The notes under the pieces are model-generated. The model ran no database searches. It had not been told where the DNA came from and saw only the letters and a list, made by a program, of their open reading frames with translations. Of a stretch of DNA of 64,000 bases, positions 53,697 to 62,221 are shown piece by piece. Origin of the DNA: JBLMXQ01 sp050257855 (GTDB taxonomy: Bacteria > Acidobacteriota > Vicinamibacteria > Vicinamibacterales > CAVVIG01); the NCBI GenBank assembly GCA_050257855.1, contig JBLMXQ010000148.1, positions 1-64,000 of the forward strand. Direction: 5' to 3'. The translations under genes and the position numbers were made by a program. The stretch's first letter is position 1. Every line of letters begins with the position of its first letter.

Positions 53697-54402
53697 GGTC
53701 GTGCACCTTCACCGCGCTCCCGTACAGCTCGCGCAGCAGGTCTTCGGTGAGGATCGCGCGCGGCGGGCCGAAGGAGCTGCGGTCGCGGCCCAGACACAGC
53801 ACGTGGCTGGCGTAGCGGAACACAATCGACAGGTCGTGGGAAATCAGGAGGACCGTCATGCCCGACCCGGCCTGCAGCCGATGGACCAGCTCGTTGAGCT
53901 GTTCCTGGCCGGGCTCGTCCACGTTGGCGGTCGGCTCGTCGAGCAGCAGCACGTTCGGCGACCCGACGAGCGCGAACGCCAGGAGCAGCCGCTGGAACTG
54001 CCCGCCCGAGAACGCCCCGAACGTCTGCCGCGCGACCTCTTCTCGCAGACCGACCGCGGCCAGCGCGCGGGAGACGGCCGCCTCCTCCGCGCGCGCGAGC
54101 GCCGCGCCGGCGCGAAGGAACTCGGCCCCGGTGATCGGCACGTCGCGCGCGATGTCGAGCTTCTGCGGCACGTACCCAATCCGCACGTCCGGCGCCCAGG
54201 CGATCGAGCCTTCGTACGGCAGCGCGCCGATGAGCGTACGAAACAGAACCGTCTTGCCCGCCCCGTTCGGCCCCACGACGGCGACCGCCGCGCCACGCTC
54301 GACGCGGAAGGCGAGTTGCGAAAAGACCACCGTGTGCCCGAAGCGGACCGTGAGGCCGAGGACGTCGAGCACCGGCGGCGCCGTCCCCGAATCGCCCGTC
54401 AC
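53686..54402 (-). CDS. Metal ABC transporter ATP-binding protein
   Basis: A 238-residue ABC ATPase matching ZnuC/MntA-type proteins. Walker A is VGPNGAGKTVLFRTL, the signature is FSGGQFQRLLLAFAL, Walker B is VLLLDEPTANVD and the switch histidine is in LISHDLSIVF. RIGYVPQKLDIARDVPI is the typical Q-loop region of metal importers. It powers the permease encoded by the overlapping downstream gene. The first residues (TGDSGTAPP) are variable and the true start may be slightly later. With no binding-protein gene nearby, the importer must use one encoded elsewhere. Confidence 0.92.
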   Translation of the reverse strand: MTGDSGTAPPVLDVLGLTVRFGHTVVFSQLAFRVERGAAVAVVGPNGAGKTVLFRTLIGALPYEGSIAWAPDVRIGYVPQKLDIARDVPITGAEFLRAGAALARAEEAAVSRALAAVGLREEVARQTFGAFSGGQFQRLLLAFALVGSPNVLLLDEPTANVDEPGQEQLNELVHRLQAGSGMTVLLISHDLSIVFRYASHVLCLGRDRSSFGPPRAILTEDLLRELYGSAVKVHDHVR

Positions 54403-54530
54403 GCCATGCGTCCTCCCAGTTGCGAGACCGGTGCACGCAAAAGGCCGTCCTGCCCGTCACGCCGGAAACCCGGCATCGCGGGGTCGGCTTAGCAAAGGAA
54501 TTGCAGGATTTCACGGCGAGGGGACCGGCA

Positions 54531-54758
54531 ATGGCCATTACCTCCGTCCGCTGCGCCGTCCTCGGGGCCCAGGTCTCTCGTATTACCGACCTCGAAGGGC
54601 GGCCATCCGCCATCATCTGCGCGGAGTACGACGAAGGGACCGGAATCTGCCGCCTGAAGCGCGCGTCGCGCGAGGGCGGGCCGTTGTCGCAGTTTCTAGA
54701 GCGCGCATCGGAGGACTCGCTGTCGTCGCCGTCGCTCCAGTGCGACCTTCGTTCGTAA
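54531..54758 (+). CDS. Small hypothetical protein
   Basis: A 75-residue protein starting at ATG 54531, preceded by AGGGGA 6 bases upstream. It has no signal peptide or membrane segment. The N-terminal half (ITSVRCAVLGAQVSRITDLE) looks like two beta strands and the protein has two cysteines near the middle and end. It lies in front of the DUF883-like membrane protein, with 69 bases between, and may be expressed with it. I do not recognise a family; good ribosome site and codon use argue that it is real. Confidence 0.6.
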   Translation: MAITSVRCAVLGAQVSRITDLEGRPSAIICAEYDEGTGICRLKRASREGGPLSQFLERASEDSLSSPSLQCDLRS

Positions 54759-54827
54759 CAGGAAATCCGGCGGGCCGCCGGGGACCCGGCGCGAGAATCC
54801 GGCGAAGATGGAGAAAAGGGGACTGTC

Positions 54828-55157
54828 ATGGGCGCAGCTACACTCGATCTACCCGCGGGCGTCGAAGCGACGCTTCGCGACAAGGCCGCCGACGTTCGTC
54901 GTCGTGCGACGAACCTGTCAGAGGATGTGCAGCGGCTCAAGTCGCTCGCCGAGGACGCCGTGGACGACGGGATGTACACGGCCCGGCGTGCCATGAAGAA
55001 CGTCCGGCGCAGGGTGCAGGGCATGGAGGACCTGCGCGACGAGACGATTCATCGCGTGAAGCGCGAGCCGGTGAAGGCGGTCGGGATTGCCTTCGGCGCC
55101 GGGCTGCTGCTCGGCGCGGGCGTCGGCCTCCTGCTGCGTCGCAGGCCGTGCGAATAG
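54828..55157 (+). CDS. DUF883/YqjD-like small membrane protein
   Basis: A 109-residue protein with a charged helical first part (KAADVRRRATNLSEDVQRLK, RRRVQGMEDLRDETIHRVKR) and a single C-terminal membrane helix (AVGIAFGAGLLLGAGVGLLL) ending in RRR. This is the DUF883/YqjD/ElaB plan of stress-induced, membrane-anchored proteins, some of which bind ribosomes. The ATG at 54828 follows AAAAGGGG, 6-7 bases upstream. It precedes the PRTase-erythromycin esterase gene by 36 bases on the same strand, so the group may form one stress-related operon. Confidence 0.72.
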   Translation: MGAATLDLPAGVEATLRDKAADVRRRATNLSEDVQRLKSLAEDAVDDGMYTARRAMKNVRRRVQGMEDLRDETIHRVKREPVKAVGIAFGAGLLLGAGVGLLLRRRPCE

Positions 55158-55193
55158 CGGACGCCCTGCGCTCGGCCAGCAGGTGAGGGCGCG

Positions 55194-57182
55194 ATGCGAT
55201 ATCGCGATCGTCCGGACGCCGGACACCATCTGGCCGGCCGCCTCTCGGCTTACTCGGGCCGGTCTGACGTGCTGGTCCTCGGACTGCCGCGCGGCGGGGT
55301 GCCGGTGGCGGCTGAAGTCGCCTCCAGGCTGGCGGCGCCACTCGATGTCTGTCTCGTCCGGAAGCTCGGCGTGCCGGGGCACGCCGAGCTTGCGATGGGC
55401 GCCATCGCCGACGGGGCCGTCGAAGTCCTGAACGACGATCTCATTCGTGATCTGCGCATCCCGCGCGCAGCCGTCGAAGAGGTTGCGGTGCGCGAACGGC
55501 TGGAGCTCGAGCGGCGCGATCGCCTGTATCGCGGAGGCCGGCGGCCGCCGAGCGTCCGCGACAAGACGGTCGTCCTCGTCGACGACGGGCTCGCGACCGG
55601 CGCGACGATGGAAGCCGCTGTCCTCGCGCTCCGCCAGCGCCAGCCGGCCCGCATCGTCGTCGCCGTGCCCGTCGGGGCACGACAGACCGTGGAGCGCCTG
55701 CGGCGGTACGCCGACGAGGTCGTTTGCGCGGAGATGCCGGAGCCGTTCGACGCAGTCGGGCTCTGGTACGACGATTTCAGCGAGACGACCGACGAGGAAG
55801 TCCTCCGGCTGTTGACGCCGCCGTCGCGAGACGACGTGGCGGGCCTCGATGTGCTGCACGCAGCCGTCCAGGTCGTCCGGCGGCGCGCCGTGCCGCTTTC
55901 CGGCGACCCCGCGCAGTACGATCCGCTGCTGGCCGGGATCGGCGACGCCCGGGTGGTGCTGATTGGAGAAGCCACGCATGGCACGCACGAGTTCTACCGT
56001 GAGCGAGCGTTCATCACGCGGCGGCTGATTGCCGAGAAGGGGTTCACGGGGGTCGCGGTCGAAGCGGACTGGCCGGATGCCTACCGGGTGAACCGGTTCG
56101 TGCGCGGCGTCGGCGACGACGAGGAGAGCGTCGACGCGCTCGCCGACTTCGGGCGGTTCCCGACGTGGATGTGGCGCAACGCCGACATGCTCGATTTCGT
56201 CGGCTGGCTTCGCACGCACAACGAGGGCCGTCCGCCGGCCGATCGGGCCGGATTCTACGGCCTCGATCTCTACAGCCTGCGCGCGTCCATGCAGGCCGTG
56301 CTCGCCTATCTGGACAAGATCGATGCTGACGCTGCGCGCCGTGCCCGGCAGCGGTACGCGTGCTTCGATCAATTCGGACCGGAGATGCAGGAGTACGCGC
56401 ACGCGGCCGCGTATGGTGCCGGTCCCTCGTGCGAACGCGAGGTGGTGGGACAGCTCCTCGAATTGCATCGGCACCGCCTCGAGTATGCCAGCCGGGACGG
56501 CCGGATCGCGCCCGACGAGTTCTTCTTCGCCGAGCAGAACGCGCGGCTCGTACGGAACGCCGAGGAGTACTACCGCTCGATGTTTCGCGGCCGCGCCGAA
56601 TCATGGAACGTGCGCGACCGCCACATGGTCGAGACGCTCGAGGAACTGATGGCGTTCCTCGGGCGGACCTCCCCTGACGTCCGCGTCGTCGTGTGGGCGC
56701 ACAACTCCCATCTCGGCGATGCGCGCGCCACGGAGATGGGTGCGAGCGGCGAGCTGAACGTCGGCCAGCTCGTGCGGGAGCGCTTCGGCTCGAGCGCCGT
56801 GCTCGTCGGCATGACGACGCACGCCGGCACCGTGACGGCAGCGCCGGACTGGGACGAGCCGGCGCACCGCTTCAAGGTGCGTCCGTCGCTCGCGGGCAGC
56901 TACGAGCGGCTGTTCCACGAGGTCGGCCTCGCGCGGTTCATGCTCCCGCTTCGGAGCGATCTCGAGCTGTCGAGCGCGCTCGCGGGCCCGCGGCTCGAGC
57001 GCGCCATCGGTGTCATCTACGCGCCCCGAACGGAGCGCCGGAGCCACTATTTCCACGCGAGCCTGACCGAACAGTTCGACTACGTGCTCCACATCGACGA
57101 GACGCGAGCCGTCGAGCCGCTGGAGCGGACGCCGTTGTGGGAGTCGGGCGATCTGGCCGAGACGTTCCCGTCAGGCGTGTGA
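55194..57182 (+). CDS. Phosphoribosyltransferase-erythromycin esterase fusion protein
   Basis: A 662-residue two-domain protein. Residues 1-215 are a type I phosphoribosyltransferase (LVLGLPRGGVPVAAEVASRL, CLVRKLGVPGHAELAMGA and the PRPP loop TVVLVDDGLATGATM). Residues about 235-650 are an erythromycin-esterase-family domain (VVLIGEATHGTHEFYRERAF, GVAVEADWPDAYRVNRFVRG, and His residues in VVWAHNSHLGDARATEMG). The same fusion is known in other bacteria, including a hypoxia-regulated mycobacterial protein (Rv2030c, from memory). Despite the name, most members are not shown to hydrolyse macrolides. No signal peptide is present. Upstream AGGTGAGG provides the ribosome site. Confidence 0.88.
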   Translation: MRYRDRPDAGHHLAGRLSAYSGRSDVLVLGLPRGGVPVAAEVASRLAAPLDVCLVRKLGVPGHAELAMGAIADGAVEVLNDDLIRDLRIPRAAVEEVAVRERLELERRDRLYRGGRRPPSVRDKTVVLVDDGLATGATMEAAVLALRQRQPARIVVAVPVGARQTVERLRRYADEVVCAEMPEPFDAVGLWYDDFSETTDEEVLRLLTPPSRDDVAGLDVLHAAVQVVRRRAVPLSGDPAQYDPLLAGIGDARVVLIGEATHGTHEFYRERAFITRRLIAEKGFTGVAVEADWPDAYRVNRFVRGVGDDEESVDALADFGRFPTWMWRNADMLDFVGWLRTHNEGRPPADRAGFYGLDLYSLRASMQAVLAYLDKIDADAARRARQRYACFDQFGPEMQEYAHAAAYGAGPSCEREVVGQLLELHRHRLEYASRDGRIAPDEFFFAEQNARLVRNAEEYYRSMFRGRAESWNVRDRHMVETLEELMAFLGRTSPDVRVVVWAHNSHLGDARATEMGASGELNVGQLVRERFGSSAVLVGMTTHAGTVTAAPDWDEPAHRFKVRPSLAGSYERLFHEVGLARFMLPLRSDLELSSALAGPRLERAIGVIYAPRTERRSHYFHASLTEQFDYVLHIDETRAVEPLERTPLWESGDLAETFPSGV

Positions 57183-57222
57183 TCGGCAGGCAGCCTGGGA
57201 CAACCGGCACCTGGATTCGCGA

Positions 57223-57924
57223 CTACTCGATGCGGCGGGCGGGGACGCCGGCGTAGACGGCGTTCGGCGCGAGGCGGGTGTGTTTCGGGACGAACGCGAG
57301 CGCGCCGATCTGGCAGCCGTCACCGGCTTCCACGTCGATGTCGACGACCGCTCCGATGCCGACCGTGACATTCGACCCCAGGCGCACGCCCGCGGTCTTG
57401 ACGATGCCGGCTTCGACCGTGTGGCCCGACACATGGGCGTCGGCGCCAATCACGACGCCGTCGGCGAGATCGAGCAGGTTGTGGTCGGCGACCGCCAGGC
57501 TGTTCACGAACACATGCTTCCCGACCCGCGCGCCGTCGAGCCGGAGATACCACGACCAGACGGGCGAGCCGCGAAAGAGCCCGCCTGCAATCAACCCGAC
57601 CACGTGGTTCATCGCGGCGTACCGCGCCCAGTCCAGGAGCGGCCACTCGAAGTCCGCGATCCGGAGCTCGAGTCCGGGCGTCGTCCGCCAGCCGGTCAGG
57701 CGCGCGGCGGCCGCGGAGAGCGGCATCACGAGAAGCGCGACGGCCACGTAGGACGGCACGGCCGCCAGACTGATGACGATGGCACGCAGAATCGGGGCAG
57801 ACGGTGTGTGGACGAGGAACACCGACCAGGCCGCCGCGACCGGAAGGACCGCCAGCGCACACACGACCACCTCTACCAGGATCAGGGTGGTGACGGTCCA
57901 GGCGAGGCGGAATACTCGTGTCAT
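57223..57924 (-). CDS. Membrane-anchored hexapeptide-repeat acyltransferase
   Basis: A 233-residue protein with two N-terminal hydrophobic segments (about 8-40 and 48-72) and a C-terminal left-handed beta-helix region of hexapeptide repeats (RVGKHVFVNSLAVADHNLLD, VVIGADAHVSGHTVEAGIVK, VRLGSNVTVGIGAVVDIDVE). It resembles the membrane-linked acetyltransferase-like C-terminal domain found in Pls/PosA-type proteins. It probably transfers an acyl or acetyl group at the membrane. A His in SGHTVEAG could be catalytic. It is divergent from the alpha/beta hydrolase gene (23 bases between starts) and convergent with the esterase-fusion gene. Confidence 0.75.
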   Translation of the reverse strand: MTRVFRLAWTVTTLILVEVVVCALAVLPVAAAWSVFLVHTPSAPILRAIVISLAAVPSYVAVALLVMPLSAAAARLTGWRTTPGLELRIADFEWPLLDWARYAAMNHVVGLIAGGLFRGSPVWSWYLRLDGARVGKHVFVNSLAVADHNLLDLADGVVIGADAHVSGHTVEAGIVKTAGVRLGSNVTVGIGAVVDIDVEAGDGCQIGALAFVPKHTRLAPNAVYAGVPARRIE

Positions 57925-57947
57925 GATCGATAGCGGACCAGGGCGCG

Positions 57948-58715
57948 ATGGCTGACGGCGATTACGACCCCCGAATCTCGGCGGCCGGCAGCGGTCCGGC
58001 AGTCGTGCTCGTGCCGGGCATGGACGGCACCGGCCAGCTCTTCTATCGCCAGACGCCGAGTCTCGCGCACGCGTTCCGGGTGGCGACCTACGCGCTTCGC
58101 AACGATACCGCGTCGATGGACGCCCTCGTCGCCGATCTTGCGCACGTCATCGACACGGTCGCCCCGGTCGAGCGGCGCGCCATCGTGATCGGCGAATCGT
58201 TTGGCGGCGCGCTGGCCCTGTCGCTCGCCCTTGCGCAGCCGGAGCGCGTGGACGCGCTCGTCATCCTGAACTCGTTTCCGTATTTCGCTCCGCAGGCCAG
58301 GCTGATCGCCGCTATCGCGGCGCTCAGCGCCATGCCCTGGGGCGCCATGAGCCTGGTCCGGCGAATGACTGCCTTCCGGATGCACTCTCCGCACACGCAC
58401 CGGCAGGAGCTTCGGCGGTTCCTCGAGCTGACCGCGCTGGCGAGCCGCGAGGGCTACATCAACCGGCTCCGGATTCTGCGGCAGTACGACGTGCGCGACC
58501 GCCTCCACGACCTGCGCGTCCCGACGCTGTTTCTCGCCTCCGATCGCGATCACCTCGTGCCATCCGTGCCGCAGGCTCTGGAGATGGCCGCCCGCGTTCC
58601 AGGGGCCGTCGTCCGCGTCCTGGCGGGCCACGGCCACGTTTGCCTTATTGCACCTGGTGTCGATCTTTTGAACATCCTGCGCGAGTGGCTTCAGGGGACT
58701 TTTTCCGATCGGTGA
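57948..58715 (+). CDS. Alpha/beta-fold hydrolase
   Basis: A 255-residue alpha/beta hydrolase. The nucleophile is Ser84 in VIGESFGGALALSL; the acid is probably the Asp in FLASDRDHLVPS and the base the His in LAGHGHVCL. VVLVPGMDGTGQLFYR gives the oxyanion-hole region. The length fits a compact esterase or lipase-like enzyme without signal peptide. A GATAGC element 15 bases before the ATG may be its -10. The substrate cannot be inferred; the divergent acyltransferase neighbour might point to an ester made and broken at the membrane, which is speculative. Confidence 0.88.
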   Translation: MADGDYDPRISAAGSGPAVVLVPGMDGTGQLFYRQTPSLAHAFRVATYALRNDTASMDALVADLAHVIDTVAPVERRAIVIGESFGGALALSLALAQPERVDALVILNSFPYFAPQARLIAAIAALSAMPWGAMSLVRRMTAFRMHSPHTHRQELRRFLELTALASREGYINRLRILRQYDVRDRLHDLRVPTLFLASDRDHLVPSVPQALEMAARVPGAVVRVLAGHGHVCLIAPGVDLLNILREWLQGTFSDR

Positions 58716-58810
58716 GGAAAAAATCCCGGAATTCAGGCGCCGCCGCATCGTTGTGCCGAACTTATGCCACGGCATGTGAATTGCTCGGATGCGCTCACCG
58801 GAGCAGAGAG

Positions 58811-59029
58811 ATGATTGAGACCGCGCACCCGCCCATCGTCGTCGAATGGCTGAATCGGATTCGGGCCGAGTACCTGGAAATCCCCGGCCTTCGTCTCACG
58901 AAACCCCAGGTTCAGCGTTTCTGGGGCCTCGACGCACCCACGTGCGACGCGCTGCTCGGCGCGCTCGAGGACGCGAAGTTCCTGCGGCGCACGCGCGATG
59001 ACATGTACGTGCGCGCCGACTGCAACTGA
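58811..59029 (+). CDS. Small winged-helix-like hypothetical protein
   Basis: A 72-residue protein. GGAGCAGAGAG precedes the ATG at 58811. The sequence VVEWLNRIRAEYLEIPGLRL, TKPQVQRFWGLDAPTCDALL and LEDAKFLRRTRDDMYVRAD reads as three helices and a beta wing, so it may be a mini winged-helix DNA-binding protein. No known family name comes to mind. It ends 7 bases from the convergent nitroreductase gene. Confidence 0.65.
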   Translation: MIETAHPPIVVEWLNRIRAEYLEIPGLRLTKPQVQRFWGLDAPTCDALLGALEDAKFLRRTRDDMYVRADCN

Positions 59030-59036
59030 TCCCCCG

Positions 59037-59639
59037 TCACCTCCACGATAGGATTTCGGGCGGCTTTCGCGACACCGGCGCCACGGCTCCGGCGGGCACG
59101 CCGACGATGATTGGTGCGACGGCCGTCATGTCCGGCGCGATCGCCAGCTCTGCCTTGACGTCCGGCGCGTTCAGAATCGGCACGGCGGAGCCGATGCAGC
59201 ACGTCCCGAGCCCGAGCGCCGTCGCGGCCAGCATGAACGTGCCTGCGGCCAGCCAGCAGTCCGCCTCCGCGAACGGTCCAACCGGCTTCGTGCAGATCAC
59301 GACCAGCGCCGGCGCATTGTAGAAGATGCAGAATTCCGGATCGCGCATCTGGTCGAGGAACTGGTGCCGCGCCTCGTCGGTCGGCTCGGGTGCGCCGGCC
59401 AGCTGCTCGAGGATGTGCTGCTTGGCCCGGTCGGAATAGCGGACCAGGGTCGCCCGGTCGCGAACGATCACGAACGCCCACGGTTCCTCGCGAACCGCCG
59501 TCGGCGCCTGCACGGCCGCCTCGACCAGCGTCTCCAGCGTCGAGTCGTCCAGGTAGTCGGCCGTGTAGCGGCGGATCGACCGCCGCATGTAGATCACGTC
59601 GAGCCCGGTCAGCGCGCTGCTGGCTGCCTGAGAAGCCAT
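59037..59639 (-). CDS. Nitroreductase-family FMN oxidoreductase
   Basis: A 200-residue flavin enzyme of the nitroreductase family. MRRSIRRYTADYLDDSTLE is the opening FMN-phosphate-binding segment, EAAVQAPTAVREEPWAFVIV carries the substrate-proximal region and ALGLGTCCIGS the C-terminal FMN contact. The length is normal. It probably reduces quinones, nitro groups or enones with NAD(P)H. The start is ATG 59639; the frame remains open far upstream but that extension is the reverse of the next gene. It is separated from the upstream trypsin-like gene's stop by only 2 bases, so the two are co-transcribed. Confidence 0.9.
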   Translation of the reverse strand: MASQAASSALTGLDVIYMRRSIRRYTADYLDDSTLETLVEAAVQAPTAVREEPWAFVIVRDRATLVRYSDRAKQHILEQLAGAPEPTDEARHQFLDQMRDPEFCIFYNAPALVVICTKPVGPFAEADCWLAAGTFMLAATALGLGTCCIGSAVPILNAPDVKAELAIAPDMTAVAPIIVGVPAGAVAPVSRKPPEILSWR

Positions 59640-59641
59640 GG

Positions 59642-60658
59642 CTACTCCCGTGGAAAGACGACGACGTTGACGGCGACGGTTACGAGTGCCTGTCCCTGCT
59701 GACAAGGCGGCGGAAACGCGGCCGGGAATGCCGGAGGCGGGATGCCCACCATCGTGAAGCGGAGCCTCACCGTGCGGTCCTGCAGCGCCAGCACGGTGAC
59801 GTCGGCCAGGCGAACCGCGGTCGTGCCGCTCATCGTCGCCTGCGCGTCCACGAGCGACTCGTGGAGACCCACCTCGACGGGAACCTCGAGTTCGCCGGCA
59901 CTGACGGCGTCGCAGCCCACCTGCAGCACCGGTCCCTTCACCATCCGCTGAACGAGCTGGAACTCCGGAGCGCCCGACGAGCGCGGGCCCCACCCCGGCA
60001 CGCTCCGCGAGATGAAGGCGGCTGCCGGGCCGATCAGCGTCACGATCGGGACGCGCGCGGACGAGAATTCGCTGACGAACCCGAACACGCCGCCGGCACC
60101 GAACGCCGGCGCGCCCGTGAATGCCTCGACGTCGGGCGCCGTGCGGTCGCCGACCACGAACCGCGTCGACTGGAAGCGGACGCGTTCCGTCAGGACCTTT
60201 GGCTTCCCGTCGCTCTGATGGCCGACGATGACGAAGACGTCGCCCGGGTCGGGTGCCACCACCGTGATGGGCACCGGGACCATCCGCGCGGCGGGCCCGG
60301 ACGCCCGCACGATGGCGAGATTGCCGACTCGCGCGCCGTCCGGCGGAAATACGATGCGCTCGCCGCCGACATCGAGCGTCGGGTTGTCGGCGACGAACAG
60401 CCGCGCGCGGACCGGACCCGATGGCTGCACGTCGGCGGTGGAGACAAACAGGTGCGCTGCCGTCAGGAAATACAGCGTGGCCTCGCCCTTCGGTCCGGGA
60501 ACGGCGTGGATGAGAAACGCGGTGCCCTGGGCGGCGTGATCGCCGGCAGTCGCCTCGATACGGACGACGGTGCCGTCCGGGCGAGGTTCGGCCTGTGTCG
60601 CTGCCGATGCCGACGCGGTGACCAGGACTGCGGCGCATGCGAACAGTTGATATCGCAT
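59642..60658 (-). CDS. Exported trypsin-like protein with degraded catalytic triad
   Basis: A 338-residue exported protein. A signal peptide is visible (YQLFACAAVLVTASASAATQ). Residues about 25-210 have the chymotrypsin/trypsin-like outline: GTAFLIHA, the catalytic-His motif LTAAHLF, the usual Asp-containing strand appearing as GNLAIVRAS (Asn in place of Asp) and the Ser loop appearing as FTGAPAFGAGGVFGFVSE (Thr in place of Ser). The triad therefore reads His-Asn-Thr and proteolysis is unlikely. The remaining C-terminal part (VGLHESLVDAQATMSGTTAV) is a beta-rich domain I do not recognise. It may be a binding or scaffold protein. It lies directly upstream of the nitroreductase. Confidence 0.7.
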   Translation of the reverse strand: MRYQLFACAAVLVTASASAATQAEPRPDGTVVRIEATAGDHAAQGTAFLIHAVPGPKGEATLYFLTAAHLFVSTADVQPSGPVRARLFVADNPTLDVGGERIVFPPDGARVGNLAIVRASGPAARMVPVPITVVAPDPGDVFVIVGHQSDGKPKVLTERVRFQSTRFVVGDRTAPDVEAFTGAPAFGAGGVFGFVSEFSSARVPIVTLIGPAAAFISRSVPGWGPRSSGAPEFQLVQRMVKGPVLQVGCDAVSAGELEVPVEVGLHESLVDAQATMSGTTAVRLADVTVLALQDRTVRLRFTMVGIPPPAFPAAFPPPCQQGQALVTVAVNVVVFPRE

Positions 60659-60869
60659 GCCGAAGATCGATGCAGCCGGGATGCCTGAGGAAAACCGGCG
60701 GAATCCGGACGTCTGCCGGGGGATGCGGCCGGCGCCTCCGGAAATCCGGCATCGACCGGGGGCCGGGGGCCGGGGCGGGGGCCGGGTGGAGAAAGGCAGC
60801 GACTGAGTGCGGCCGAGGCTTTAAGATAGGCGGCACCCCACTGGAATCCCCGGTTCCGGAGACGAGCCC

Positions 60870-61523
60870 ATGAAGAAACTCGCCATCGGCTGCGGCGTCG
60901 TCGTCGTGCTGGTCATCGTCGCGGCGACCGTCGCCTTCTACGTCGTTGCCTTCAAGGTCGGATCGTACGTCCGCGACTCCGGCGTCCTCGCGTCGCTGCA
61001 GACGCTCTCGAAGGGCGTCGTGAACCAGGCGCCGTTCACTCCCCCGGCGAACGGCGAGCTGACGCCCGAAATGATGAAGCGCTTCGCCGGCGTCCAGGAG
61101 AGCATGTACGCGAAGATGGGCAGCCGGTTCAATCAGATCGCCGCGATGCAGGACGAGATGCTGCGGCGCCAGCGCGAGGAGCACCGGCAGTCGACGCCGT
61201 CCGAGGACGTCAAGAACGTTTCCGCGATGATGGGTTTCGTTCTCCAGGCGCAGAGTGCGTGGGTCGATGCCCTGAACGAGCAGCATTTCTCGACGGACGA
61301 ATACGTGTGGGTGCGGGGCCGCGTGTGGGCCGCCGTGGGCTCGCACGCGCTCGAGCTCAGCACCCGCAATCTGTCGGAAGCGCTGAAGCAGGGCAACGCG
61401 GCTGCACGGCCGATCCAGATCGCCAACCCGGACGATCCCGCTCTCAAGCGGAACAAGCAGCTCGTCGCGCCGTATTTGCCGAGGGCGAAGCAGTGGGGGG
61501 TGTTCGCGTTCTTCGGTCTGTGA
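60870..61523 (+). CDS. Hypothetical protein with N-terminal membrane anchor
   Basis: A 217-residue protein of unknown function. Residues 5-30 form one membrane helix (LAIGCGVVVVLVIVAATVAF) without a clear cleavage site, so it is probably anchored with its C-terminal part in the periplasm. The soluble part is mostly helical and rich in Met and Gln (MYAKMGSRFNQIAAMQDEML). GGAGACGAG lies before the ATG at 60870, and TAAGAT about 40 bases upstream could be a -10 element. It converges on the methyltransferase-like gene. Confidence 0.7.
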   Translation: MKKLAIGCGVVVVLVIVAATVAFYVVAFKVGSYVRDSGVLASLQTLSKGVVNQAPFTPPANGELTPEMMKRFAGVQESMYAKMGSRFNQIAAMQDEMLRRQREEHRQSTPSEDVKNVSAMMGFVLQAQSAWVDALNEQHFSTDEYVWVRGRVWAAVGSHALELSTRNLSEALKQGNAAARPIQIANPDDPALKRNKQLVAPYLPRAKQWGVFAFFGL

Positions 61524-61539
61524 GCGCTTGCGGGCGTGA

Positions 61540-62112
61540 CTACCCGTGGACGAAAGGCACGAGCATCGGCACGCGCCGCGCGTAGGCATCGTATTCGCCG
61601 GCGCCGAGCTGCTCCCGCAGGAACTCTTCTTCGAGGTGCGCCTTGATGTACCAGCCGAAGGTCATCATCGCCGCGCCGACGCACGCGAGCGCGGTGCCAT
61701 ACATCGCCGCGGTCGCGCCCGCGGATAAGATCAGGCCCGTGTAGATCGGGTGCCGAACCAGCGCGTACGGACCGCTGTCGACGATGTGGTGGGCGGCCTT
61801 GCGGCCGACCGAGCCGGACCACAGCCGACCGAGATGGATGCGGGCCCACCAGGCGAACGCGAAGCCCAGGACCGCGGCTGCGACCGCGAGCCATCCGGCC
61901 CTTCGGCCGATTCTCCAGAGCATCGAATCGGCGTGGAGCCGCTGTGGATAGACCTTGAACAGGAGCGCCGCGCCGGCCGCGGTGACGACGCGATAGACGA
62001 TCTCGCGCGCGACCGGCGGTCGTTTTGCGGCCCGATCGCTCCACGCGGCAGCCGCGAACCAGGAGATCACCCAGACCAGCCACGCCAGCTGCATCGCGTA
62101 TTCAGGTGTCAT
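61540..62112 (-). CDS. Isoprenylcysteine carboxyl methyltransferase-like membrane protein
   Basis: A 190-residue membrane protein of the ICMT/PEMT-like family. Four or five hydrophobic segments are visible, and the conserved GPYALVRHPIYTGLI followed by YIKAHLEEEFLREQLG, AGEYDAYARRVPMLVP is the family's SAM-binding C-terminal signature. It would methylate a carboxyl or lipid head group using SAM, though most bacterial members have no known substrate. The start at ATG 62112 precedes PEYAMQLAWLVWVISWF; the open frame upstream is not membrane-like. It is divergent from the ThDP enzyme gene with 109 bases between. Confidence 0.85.
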   Translation of the reverse strand: MTPEYAMQLAWLVWVISWFAAAAWSDRAAKRPPVAREIVYRVVTAAGAALLFKVYPQRLHADSMLWRIGRRAGWLAVAAAVLGFAFAWWARIHLGRLWSGSVGRKAAHHIVDSGPYALVRHPIYTGLILSAGATAAMYGTALACVGAAMMTFGWYIKAHLEEEFLREQLGAGEYDAYARRVPMLVPFVHG

Positions 62113-62221
62113 GTGCTCCTCGCCGCCGGGTCCCATTGTAGGCGAACGGCGCGCCCGACTGGCTCCTGCGCATTGGCGTCGCCGGCGCGATCGTCCTTGT
62201 GCCACGCGCTGATAGTGGACG

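Noticed and set aside
59640..61589. Upstream extension of the nitroreductase frame to a larger fusion protein
   Set aside because: The extension is antisense to the trypsin-like gene and the membrane-anchored protein, has no motifs, and the nitroreductase has a normal start at 59639.
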